A stretch of DNA of 5,360 nucleotides from Acidobacteriota bacterium (GTDB taxonomy: Bacteria; Acidobacteriota; Blastocatellia; RBC074): positions 1 to 5,360 of the forward strand of contig JABFSD010000296.1 in assembly GCA_013140935.1 (NCBI GenBank). Direction: 5' to 3'. Shown one piece after another: positions 1-5,360 of this stretch. Under the pieces are notes generated by a model. It was not told the DNA's origin, made no database searches, and worked only from the letters and a program-made list of their open reading frames with translations. The position numbers and the translations under genes were made by a program. Position 1 is the stretch's first letter, and every line of letters starts with the position of its first letter.

Positions 1-869
1 GCCGTGCGATGCCGCGTACGCGAAGGATGCCGCTTGGTCGTCGCCGCCATGTCTTCAGCGCGGTCATACACCAGCTTGACCGGCTGGCCCGACTTCCACG
101 CCAGCAAGGCCGCGTGACCGGCAATCACCGACGGATATTCTTCCTTGCCGCCGAAGCCTCCGCCCGTGACGGTTTGAATCACGCGAATCTTTTCGGGCGA
201 CAGGTTGCTGAAAAGTTTCAACAGCGCCTTGTGAATGTAATAAGGGCATTGCATCGAACCCCATACCGTTACGCCTTCGTCAGCATTGGCGACGGCGAGC
301 ATGCCGTTGTTCTCGATATAAAGCTGTTCCTGCGCGCCAGTCTCGTATTCGCCTTCGACGATCAAGTCGGCCAAATCAAGTTGCCGCCACACGGCGTCAA
401 CATTGCCCTTGTTCATCAAGTAGGTTTTGAAAACGTTATCCTTGCCCCAAACGATTTCGGTCTGATCGAGCGATTCATCCATCGTGAAGATGGCCGGCAG
501 CGGTTCGATGTCGAAGGTAATGGCGCGCCGCGCGGCTTCGAGCAAGTACTTATCAGGATGCGCGAGCAACAAAATTGGCTCTTCGGGATGATTGACTTCC
601 CCGTCGGCGAGATAAGGCTGATCGTCGAGGATGAGAGCTACGACGTTGGCACCAGGGATGTCGGCGGCAGTGACGATGGTGAATTCATGCCACGGAATGT
701 ATTCGGCAAAGTTGATTTGACGAATGCGTCCGCGCGCAACATTTGAACGCACCGTCGCGCCATACAGCATTTCCGGCAAGACGAGATCGTCAATGTATTG
801 CGCGCGCCCAGTGACTTTGTCGCGGCCTTCTTTGCGGGGGATGGATTGACCGATGATAGGGTTGGGCAT
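1..869 (-). CDS. Xanthine dehydrogenase/aldehyde oxidase-family molybdopterin-binding subunit, N-terminal 289 residues (runs off the left edge)
   Basis: This is the large catalytic subunit of a molybdenum hydroxylase, which hydroxylates purines, aldehydes or related heterocycles using a Mo-pterin cofactor. My minus-strand translation is open from the ATG at 869 to the window edge with no stop or frameshift. The N-terminus (IPRKEGRDKVTGRAQYIDD, residues 10-28) is the usual opening of the a/b hammerhead domain, about residues 19-127. The Mo-cofactor domain follows, with Q207 in SMQCPYY and the signature GGGFGGKEE at 236-244. By alignment from memory, F239 and E243 match bovine XDH Phe798 and Glu802, so the purine-type glutamate is kept. 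The other active-site residues lie outside the window. Family members are about 750-800 residues, so well over half is missing. I chose ATG 869 because of the homologous N-terminus, although no good ribosome binding site precedes it; coupling to the gene ending 20 bases upstream is possible. The substrate cannot be told from this part. Confidence 0.93.
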   Translation of the reverse strand, partial: MPNPIIGQSIPRKEGRDKVTGRAQYIDDLVLPEMLYGATVRSNVARGRIRQINFAEYIPWHEFTIVTAADIPGANVVALILDDQPYLADGEVNHPEEPILLLAHPDKYLLEAARRAITFDIEPLPAIFTMDESLDQTEIVWGKDNVFKTYLMNKGNVDAVWRQLDLADLIVEGEYETGAQEQLYIENNGMLAVANADEGVTVWGSMQCPYYIHKALLKLFSNLSPEKIRVIQTVTGGGFGGKEEYPSVIAGHAALLAWKSGQPVKLVYDRAEDMAATTKRHPSRTRHRT

Positions 870-889
870 ACGGGTCAAGACGCAGCGGC

Positions 890-1171
890 TTATTGCTTTT
901 CCTGGTCGTGGTCTAGCGGCGGCAACTGGCGGTCGGTTTTGAGCAATTGATTTTCGACTGTGAGCAACAACTTTTCGCGCTCCAATGTTTCGCGCTGCGT
1001 CGAGTGATCCATCCTGTCGTTGAGACGTTGCAACTCAAACTCCAATCGTTGCGCGATGTCGGTCAGTCGCGCGATTTCTTGCGCTTGTTCATTCACTCTT
1101 TTTGCCAACGCCTCGTGGTGTCGCACGAGAGTCGCTCGGTTAGCGAATATCTCCAGAAACCTTTTCCACAT
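890..1171 (-). CDS. Small coiled-coil protein of unknown function, 93 residues
   Basis: I do not recognise a family. The protein is highly charged and almost entirely predicted coiled coil. Heptad positions are regular from residue 22 to 57: a positions V26, I33, A40, L47, M54; d positions L22, Q29, L36, L43, L50, S57. A second leucine-rich stretch runs about 61-78. The first nine residues (MWKRFLEIF) are aromatic and hydrophobic and could form an amphipathic helix. There is no signal peptide or clear membrane segment. The ATG at 1171 is preceded by GGGAG with a 10-base spacer, slightly long but usable. The same frame is open upstream for only two codons before a TGA, beyond which lies the 25-codon ORF starting at 1255, so this may be the C-terminal part of an interrupted 121-residue gene. 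It ends 20 bases before the molybdoenzyme start. The regular heptads argue that it is, or recently was, a real protein rather than a chance ORF. Confidence 0.62.
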   Translation of the reverse strand: MWKRFLEIFANRATLVRHHEALAKRVNEQAQEIARLTDIAQRLEFELQRLNDRMDHSTQRETLEREKLLLTVENQLLKTDRQLPPLDHDQEKQ

Positions 1172-1177
1172 TGAGCA

Positions 1178-1255
1178 TCATCTCCCATGTTCCAGGACGG
1201 CGCTCAACGGCTTCGCTTCGCTGCCCGTCATTTCCAATGAAATGGTCTGTTCCAT
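1178..1255 (-). CDS. 25-residue small ORF in the same frame as the downstream coiled-coil ORF: leader peptide or 5' fragment of an interrupted gene
   Basis: ATG at 1255 opens a 25-codon frame (starting MEQTISLEM, ending LEHGR) that stops at TGA 1180-1178. It has the best translation signal in this part of the window: GGAGGT with a 7-base spacer, plus AGGAG directly before the ATG. The frame is identical to that of the 93-residue coiled-coil ORF; only the TGA and two codons (Cys, Ser) separate them. Read through, the two would give a 121-residue protein. The upstream 26 bases match those before the Uma2 gene at 1954. The stop also overlaps an ATGATG (1181-1176) that opens a 13-codon ORF ending at 1140. 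Explanations are a nonsense mutation or sequencing error in one gene, or a true short leader that affects translation downstream. The peptide itself resembles nothing I know. Confidence 0.42.
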   Translation of the reverse strand: MEQTISLEMTGSEAKPLSAVLEHGR

Positions 1256-1259
1256 AACT

Positions 1260-1285
1260 CCTACCTCCAATCGAACTTTGGCACA
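1260..1285 (-). promoter_or_regulatory. Copy B of a shared promoter/ribosome-binding element
   Basis: Read on the minus strand, the element runs TGTGCCAAAGTTCG then ATTGGAGGTAGG, and ends 4 bases before the ATG at 1255. It matches copy A (before the 1954 start) at 21 of 26 positions by hand count. TGCCAAAGT is a weaker version of the extended -10 in copy A, and GGAGGT (1263-1268) is a consensus Shine-Dalgarno. The promoter role is inferred; the sequence similarity and the ribosome binding site are seen directly. Confidence 0.5.
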
Positions 1286-1303
1286 ATCGTGAACAACTAC
1301 GGT

Positions 1304-1954
1304 TTATGTTTGCGCCCACTTCCGAAATTCTTTCACCATAGACACCGTTCCTTCCAAAGCGCCCTTGCGCAAAAAAACCGTAACCGTCTCAGGGGGAAAA
1401 AACGGAAAGCGAACGCTGTAAGTAACGGGTTGATACTCTGACTCAACCAAACCGTAGAACCACATTTGATCGCGATAGTAGCGCCAAAACTCCGGCACGC
1501 CGATCGCCGCATAGATGGGGAATTTGCTCAACGAACGATTCGTCACATCAATTTCAATGCCCAAATCCGGCGGCGGATCAACGATTAAATCAATGCGTTT
1601 CTTTTGGGCGACTTTCTTGAAATTTTTGAAGTAATAGCAATCATCCGGGTCAGCCCCTTTGGCTTTTTTCTGTTTGCGCATCGTAGTTGACCAGAGACTC
1701 AGAAATTCCACATCCATCTCTTCGGCCAAAACCAAAATCAAATGCGGCAGCAATCCGGCGGGTTTCTCGTGTTCGGCTGAGACCGTCATAATTTCCAACC
1801 TTCCTTCGTCGTAACTCAAACGATAACGCGGCTGTTCATCCAAAGCCTTGAGCAAGGCTTCATACGTGGCCCAACTTATGTAATTAAGCATAGCCACCGT
1901 ACCTGGCGGCATCGCGCGAATCATCGCCAGATAATCAACTGCTTGAGCAACCAT
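1304..1954 (-). CDS. Uma2 (DUF820) family putative endonuclease, 216 residues
   Basis: Uma2 proteins have a PD-(D/E)XK nuclease-like fold; the biological role of most is unknown. Seen here: the N-terminal WATYEALLKAL segment (28-38), a YRLSYDEGRLEIM strand pair (44-56) followed by S59 and H62, the ADPDDCYYF segment (101-109), and the core PDLGIEID (129-136) with D130 and E134 as likely metal ligands. K144 and Y148 then lead into AAIGVPEFWRYY (149-160). This is the variant with EIDVTNRSLSKFPIY after the acidic core, which I recall as a common type in cyanobacterial genomes, so transfer is possible but unproven. Length is normal for the family and the active-site residues are intact. It has no coiled-coil tail, unlike the other Uma2 protein here. 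The start is firm: GGAGGT lies 7 bases before the ATG. The gene sits 63 bases downstream of the isomerase with what may be its own promoter. Confidence 0.9.
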   Translation of the reverse strand: MVAQAVDYLAMIRAMPPGTVAMLNYISWATYEALLKALDEQPRYRLSYDEGRLEIMTVSAEHEKPAGLLPHLILVLAEEMDVEFLSLWSTTMRKQKKAKGADPDDCYYFKNFKKVAQKKRIDLIVDPPPDLGIEIDVTNRSLSKFPIYAAIGVPEFWRYYRDQMWFYGLVESEYQPVTYSVRFPFFPPETVTVFLRKGALEGTVSMVKEFRKWAQT

Positions 1955-1958
1955 AAGG

Positions 1959-1984
1959 CTTACCTCCGAACAAACTTTAGCACA
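1959..1984 (-). promoter_or_regulatory. Copy A of a shared promoter/ribosome-binding element
   Basis: On the minus strand it reads TGTGCTAAAGTTTG then TTCGGAGGTAAG, ending 4 bases before the ATG at 1954. TGCTAAAGT fits an extended -10 (TGn followed by TAAAGT, four of six bases matching TATAAT). I see no convincing -35 at the usual distance, which extended -10 promoters can lack. GGAGGT at 1962-1967 is the ribosome binding site. If the promoter is real, the leader is only about 15 bases long. The same element precedes the ORF at 1255. Confidence 0.5.
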
Positions 1985-2017
1985 GCACGGTTTCTGCGTT
2001 CACTCACGCGAACAGAA

Positions 2018-2932
2018 CTAATGAATAAAGGGCCGCAACACATCGCGCGCCATCAGAAAGCCGCGTTTAACCAACTCTTCGGTTTTCTCGAAGCCGCGAT
2101 CTTCGTGTTCGATGCACACGGCGTAATCATACTCGGTCGCATACAACGCACTGAAAAACTGATTCCATTCGACATCGCCCAGGCCCGGCAGACGCGGAAC
2201 TTCCCAACCCATTCCGGCCGACAAGATGCCGCGTTGGTAAAGCTGTTCGCGGTCAATCTGAAGGTCTTTGGCGTGTACGTGAAAGATGCGCGAACCGAAC
2301 TCACGAATGGCTCGCGCGTAATCAATCATCTGCCAAACCAGATGTGACGGGTCGAAATTCAACCCGAAGTTTTCATCCGGGATAATCTCGAACATCCGCC
2401 GCCAGATAGAAGGTGCATAAGCTAGGTTGTGTCCGCCCGGCCATTCGTTGTCGCTAAAAATCATCGGACAATTTTCGATGGCGATCTTGACGTGATGCAC
2501 GGCGGCGAACTTGATAATCGGCGGCCAGACACGCGCGAACTCTTCGAGATTGGCTTCTACGGTTTTGTATTGATCGCGTCCGATGAAGGTGTTGACGACC
2601 GGCACGTCGAGCATCTCGGCGGCGACGATGACTTGTTTCAAATGCGCGATGACATATTCACGCTGCGCCAAATCTGCGCTTAACGGATTCGGATAATAAC
2701 CCAAACCCGTAATGAGTTGGTGATGTTGCGCTGCAATGGCTTTGACTTCAGCGGCTTTCGCGGCAGTGAAACCAACTACGTCAACGTGCGTGACTCCGGC
2801 GTAGCGGCGCTCGGCCTTGCTCAACGGCCAGCACATCAATTCCAACGCTTCGAAGCCGTTCGCCGCTGACCACATGGCGAGTTCCGCTAGAGACAGTTGC
2901 GGCAAGGCTGCGCTGACGATTCCGAGTTTCAT
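2018..2932 (-). CDS. Sugar phosphate isomerase/epimerase-like TIM-barrel protein (AP endonuclease 2 / xylose isomerase-like), 304 residues
   Basis: This is a metal-dependent TIM barrel of the superfamily that includes IolE, hydroxypyruvate isomerase, tagatose epimerase and endonuclease IV; most members without further context act on sugars or sugar acids. The first strand is MKLGIVSA (1-8), followed by FEALELMCW (27-35) and the GLGYYPNPLS loop (76-85). The metal and substrate site can be read from IAIENCPM (E153), GLNFDPSHLVW (D194, H197), IFHVHAKDL (H218/H220, K222, D223) and CIEHEDRGF (E275, H276). This order of Glu, Asp, His, Glu is that of the ketose epimerases. No signal peptide is seen, so it is probably cytoplasmic. 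Length is normal and the protein looks intact. The ribosome binding site is weak (AAAGG before the ATG at 2932). It starts 35 bases after the stop of the Uma2 gene, so co-transcription is likely. The substrate is unknown: neighbours give no sugar pathway. Confidence 0.9.
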   Translation of the reverse strand: MKLGIVSAALPQLSLAELAMWSAANGFEALELMCWPLSKAERRYAGVTHVDVVGFTAAKAAEVKAIAAQHHQLITGLGYYPNPLSADLAQREYVIAHLKQVIVAAEMLDVPVVNTFIGRDQYKTVEANLEEFARVWPPIIKFAAVHHVKIAIENCPMIFSDNEWPGGHNLAYAPSIWRRMFEIIPDENFGLNFDPSHLVWQMIDYARAIREFGSRIFHVHAKDLQIDREQLYQRGILSAGMGWEVPRLPGLGDVEWNQFFSALYATEYDYAVCIEHEDRGFEKTEELVKRGFLMARDVLRPFIH

Positions 2933-2967
2933 GTTTGAGCCTTTGTGATGATTTGTGGCGAACGAGC

Positions 2968-3717
2968 TTATGCTTCCGGTTCTATTCCGACGGCACGCAA
3001 TTGATTCGCCAGTTGTGCGGCACGAGTTTCGGCAGCCTGACGAGCGTTGGATTCCTGCACGATGCGCAACTCCGCTGCCTGCCGTGCATGAGACTCCTGC
3101 ACGATGCGCAACTCCGCCGCCTGCCGCGCCGCCGTCTCTTCGGCGATAGTCGGCAACAACTCACCCGTTTGCCCGTCGCGCAACCTGAGCGTTTCCCCGG
3201 TGTCGCACAGTTCCAGTCCCAGCACTTCACTGCGGACACATCGGTCGTCGTAAGGGATCGGAAAAAACTGTCCGTCGTCGGCTAAACGCCAAGCCATCAA
3301 GGCTTCGGGCAAATAATCGTATTCAGGGTCATAAAGAAAGTATTCGCGCACGCCCAACCGCGCATAAAGCTGCCACTTCTCATACATATCGTCGCGCCAG
3401 GTCTTGCGCGACGAAATCTCGAAAACCACGTCGGGCGCTTTGCCTTCGACCCAGGTCTGCCAGATACGGCGCGGCGGCGTCTTGGGCGTACCGAACGCGA
3501 CGAACACATCCGGCGCTTTGCTTTTAGTTACGTCGTGCTTGTCCCAATACATCATCATATTGATGCCGACGTAAACGTCAGGCGCTTCGCTGAAGCGGCG
3601 TTGCAAGGCGAAGCGCAAATCAATCATCAACTGCGCGTGGCGTTCGGTTTCGGCCATAGGTTCACCGTCGCTTTCAGGAAATTCGATCACTTCTATTGCT
3701 TGAGCTAAAGCACTCAT
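2968..3717 (-). CDS. Uma2 (DUF820) family putative endonuclease with repeat-containing coiled-coil tail, 249 residues
   Basis: This is a second protein of the PD-(D/E)XK-like Uma2 family, clearly different from the one at 1954. The N-terminal part includes ETERHAQLMIDLRFALQ (23-39), with H27 at the family's conserved His position, then KAPDVFVAF (67-75) and the core GKAPDVVFEISS (92-103), with D96 and E100 as likely metal ligands. K114 and Y118 precede LGVREYFLYDP (121-131). The nuclease-like domain ends near residue 190. Residues 197-238 are three 14-residue units (ARQAAELRIVQES type) rich in Ala, Arg, Glu and Gln, a probable helical or coiled-coil tail; such tails are common on Uma2 proteins. 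The family is usually about 190-250 residues. The ATG at 3717 is supported by AGAGGT with a 6-base spacer. It lies 33 bases after the M16 gene and 35 bases before the isomerase, in an operon-like arrangement. The role is unknown. Confidence 0.9.
   Translation of the reverse strand: MSALAQAIEVIEFPESDGEPMAETERHAQLMIDLRFALQRRFSEAPDVYVGINMMMYWDKHDVTKSKAPDVFVAFGTPKTPPRRIWQTWVEGKAPDVVFEISSRKTWRDDMYEKWQLYARLGVREYFLYDPEYDYLPEALMAWRLADDGQFFPIPYDDRCVRSEVLGLELCDTGETLRLRDGQTGELLPTIAEETAARQAAELRIVQESHARQAAELRIVQESNARQAAETRAAQLANQLRAVGIEPEA
3004..3129. repeat. Three tandem 42-base units inside the Uma2 gene tail
   Basis: Units occupy 3088-3129, 3046-3087 and 3004-3045 in gene order. Each encodes 14 residues. 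The first two match at 36 of 42 bases and differ at the protein level only in the last residue (His or Asn), so the DNA differences are mostly silent. The third unit is much more diverged (ARQAAETRAAQLAN). The unit length is two heptads, so gain or loss of a unit keeps both the reading frame and the coiled-coil register. Confidence 0.9.
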
Positions 3718-3723
3718 AAAGAC

Positions 3724-3729
3724 ACCTCT
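3724..3729 (-). promoter_or_regulatory. Ribosome binding site for the Uma2 gene starting at 3717
   Basis: AGAGGT on the minus strand with a 6-base spacer to the ATG. The 26-base element found before the other Uma2 gene is not present here; the gap to the M16 stop is only 33 bases, which favours transcription from the upstream gene. Confidence 0.6.
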
Positions 3730-3750
3730 GAAAAATTCACTATCGGTAGT

Positions 3751-5360
3751 TTACTTCTTCTCAGGAAACAGCGTCACCTTAATCAGGTTGGCAGTATTGA
3801 GATATTTCTTCGCCGCCTGTTGAATCGCCGTTGCGTCGAGCTTTTTATAAAACTCAGGCACGCCTAACAACTCCGCCGGGTCTTCGTTGTTTTGATATTT
3901 GCCCGTCAGTTGATTGAGCCAGTAACCGTTTTGCTGGGTGCTGGCTTCATAGCTCTGCATCATCTTTTCTTTTTGCACCTGCAACTGTTTTTCGGTCGGG
4001 CCTTCGGCTTTGAGTTTTTCGACTTCCTGCAAGACGCGCTGGATGAGGTCGTCGGTGCGTTCGGGCGCGCAGCCGAATTGAATCGTGACGGAGTATTCCG
4101 GCGCAGGATTTTTCTGAAAACTCGGACTCGCGTTGATGCTGTAAGTCCCGCCCAATTCTTCTCGAATCGTTTCGAGCAGTTTCGTACCTAGAATCTCAGC
4201 CATCGCCGACAAGGCGACGCGCTGCGTGGCGTTGTATTCAAGCGTCCCGCTGAACACGAGCGCCGCCTGGCTTTTCGGTTCGACGCCTTTCTCGACCCGC
4301 TTTTCGATCACGCCGGTCGGCAGACGCACGCCGATATCTTTCCAAGTTTCTTTGCGCTTGAGCGAAGGCAGCGCGCCCAGATAGCGTTCAACCAGCGGCT
4401 TGATCGTAGCGAGGTCAAAGCTGCCGACGAATACGAACGTAAAGTCACTCGCATCGGCAAAACGATCTCGATAAAACGCGAGCGACTTGTCGAGATTCCA
4501 TTCGTCAATCATCGCAGCATTCGTCATACGGCGGCGCGGATGGTTTTGATAACGCGCCAAATTGAACGCTTCGAAAAACGAGTATTGAGGCGCAGCCGCT
4601 TGATTCGCCAGCATCGTTTTCATTTGCCCCGTCATCGCCTTGAACACTTCGGCGTCGGCGCGCGGTTGAGTGAAGCGCAAATAAATCAGTTGAAACATCG
4701 TCTCTAAATCTTTGCGCGCGGCGCTGCCGTTCAAGCCTTCTTCCAACTCGCCGATGAATGGATTCGCTCCAGCGACTTTGCCCGCCATCATCTTGCGCAA
4801 GTCGGTGGCGCTGAATTTCCCCAAGCCGCCTGCCGCAATCACTTGCGACGCGGCATTGGCCGTTACGAAATCGGCATCGCTCACCAGCGAAGTCCCGCCC
4901 GGACTCGTCGCGCGAAACAGAATCTCATCCGCCTTAAACGTAGTCGGTTTCAACACCACTTTGACGCCGTTCGACAATTCCCACTCGGTCACGCCCACCG
5001 ATTCTTTCACGGCGGTCTTGGCAATCGCGCCCGGCGCAGGCGGCGTTTCAAGCAAGGTCGCGCTCGCCACGGTGTCTACATAAGGTTTGAGTTCTTTCGT
5101 CGGCACGGCTTTGATGACGGCGGAGAGTTTGGCTTCGTCAGGCATCACCAATCCGGCCTTTTGCGGAGCCGTCACAACGACGAGGCGGTTCTGTTCGGGG
5201 AACCATTCTTTGGCGAGCTTGTTCACTTCGGCGAGCGTGATGCCCGGCAGGAATTGTTGATGCAACGCGAGTTCGTTCTCTGCGCTCGGCAATGACTCGC
5301 CTTCCAGAAAATTGCGAATGTATTCATCCGCACGGCTCGCTGAGGTGCGCGTATCTTTCT
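3751..5360 (-). CDS. M16 family zinc-peptidase homologue (PqqL-like, two-half type), C-terminal 535 residues (runs off the right edge)
   Basis: M16 peptidases (pitrilysin, insulinase, PqqL) are clamshell proteins with an N-terminal zinc-binding half and a C-terminal inactive half. The visible part begins with the end of the first half (EYIRNFLEGE at about 14-23, FLPGITLAEVNKLAKEWF about 36-53). A linker follows, then the second half from ELSNGVKVVLKPT (127-139). The usual M16 features of that half are FYRDRFADASDFTFVFVGSFD (295-315) and REELGGTYSI (399-408). No HXXEH motif occurs in the region equivalent to the zinc site, as expected for the non-catalytic half; catalytic status depends on sequence beyond the window. 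Full-length relatives are about 900-950 residues. The protein is normally periplasmic or exported, but its N-terminus cannot be seen. A TTG at 5292 is an internal codon, not the start: the frame is open and homologous to the edge. The TAA lies 33 bases before the next gene. Confidence 0.92.
   Translation of the reverse strand, partial: KDTRTSASRADEYIRNFLEGESLPSAENELALHQQFLPGITLAEVNKLAKEWFPEQNRLVVVTAPQKAGLVMPDEAKLSAVIKAVPTKELKPYVDTVASATLLETPPAPGAIAKTAVKESVGVTEWELSNGVKVVLKPTTFKADEILFRATSPGGTSLVSDADFVTANAASQVIAAGGLGKFSATDLRKMMAGKVAGANPFIGELEEGLNGSAARKDLETMFQLIYLRFTQPRADAEVFKAMTGQMKTMLANQAAAPQYSFFEAFNLARYQNHPRRRMTNAAMIDEWNLDKSLAFYRDRFADASDFTFVFVGSFDLATIKPLVERYLGALPSLKRKETWKDIGVRLPTGVIEKRVEKGVEPKSQAALVFSGTLEYNATQRVALSAMAEILGTKLLETIREELGGTYSINASPSFQKNPAPEYSVTIQFGCAPERTDDLIQRVLQEVEKLKAEGPTEKQLQVQKEKMMQSYEASTQQNGYWLNQLTGKYQNNEDPAELLGVPEFYKKLDATAIQQAAKKYLNTANLIKVTLFPEKK

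Noticed and set aside
9..746. 245-codon open frame on the plus strand
   Set aside because: It is exactly antisense, codon against codon, to the molybdoenzyme subunit, whose family motifs are unmistakable on the minus strand. The plus-strand translation is Arg-rich and shows no family features.
947..1292. Plus-strand open frames of 75 and 90 codons overlapping the coiled-coil ORF
   Set aside because: They have no recognisable features, while the minus strand shows regular heptads and gene order consistent with its neighbours.
1955..2017. Possible terminator hairpin (GTTC and GAAC arms) between the isomerase and Uma2 genes
   Set aside because: The arms are only 4 bases with an 8-base loop and there is no T-run after them on the transcribed strand.
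3004..3129. CRISPR-like array
   Set aside because: The repeats are directly abutting, in frame and coding, with no spacers.
1943..3285. Plus-strand open frames of 84 to 134 codons across the isomerase and Uma2 genes
   Set aside because: They lie opposite well-supported minus-strand genes, have low-complexity translations and no ribosome binding sites of note.
5290..5292. TTG as the start of the M16 protein
   Set aside because: The frame stays open to the window edge, and the residues before it (EYIRNFLEGE) belong to the conserved M16 fold, so the codon is an internal leucine.
4843..5295. 150-codon plus-strand open frame opposite the M16 gene
   Set aside because: The translation is dominated by Arg, His and Phe, typical of the reverse of a coding strand; the minus strand is continuous M16 sequence.

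Overview
The window holds a run of genes that all read on the minus strand (right to left), with short gaps of about 20 to 65 bases and no convincing terminator between them. Base composition is moderate. The mix of a two-half M16 zinc-protease homologue, a xanthine dehydrogenase-family molybdoenzyme, a TIM-barrel sugar isomerase/epimerase and two Uma2 (DUF820) proteins fits a free-living bacterium. My best guess is Acidobacteriota (Blastocatellia-like), but this is inference from gene style, not from a marker gene. Cyanobacteria, Chloroflexota and others also carry many Uma2 genes.

Layout in transcription order: (1) 5360-3751, the C-terminal 535 residues of an M16 peptidase-family protein whose N-terminal catalytic half lies outside the window. 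(2) 3717-2968, a complete Uma2 protein with a C-terminal tail built from 14-residue tandem repeats. (3) 2932-2018, a complete sugar phosphate isomerase/epimerase-like TIM barrel. (4) 1954-1304, a second, quite different Uma2 protein without a repeat tail. (5) 1255-890, a tiny 25-codon ORF with an excellent ribosome binding site, followed in the same frame, after a TGA stop, by a 93-residue coiled-coil ORF. (6) 869-1, the N-terminal 289 residues of a xanthine dehydrogenase/aldehyde oxidase molybdopterin-binding subunit that runs off the left edge.

The genes do not form one obvious pathway. The protease, isomerase and molybdoenzyme look like ordinary chromosomal genes, with the Uma2 and coiled-coil genes scattered among them. 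The most notable signal is a 26-base upstream element that appears twice, before Uma2 gene 2 and before the small ORF. It sits at exactly the same distance from both start codons, overlaps the ribosome binding site and contains a possible extended -10 promoter. Together with the in-frame stop, it suggests that the coiled-coil gene originally began at 1255 and is now interrupted, or that it is expressed behind a short leader. I see no CRISPR array, RNA gene, insertion sequence or clear new system.
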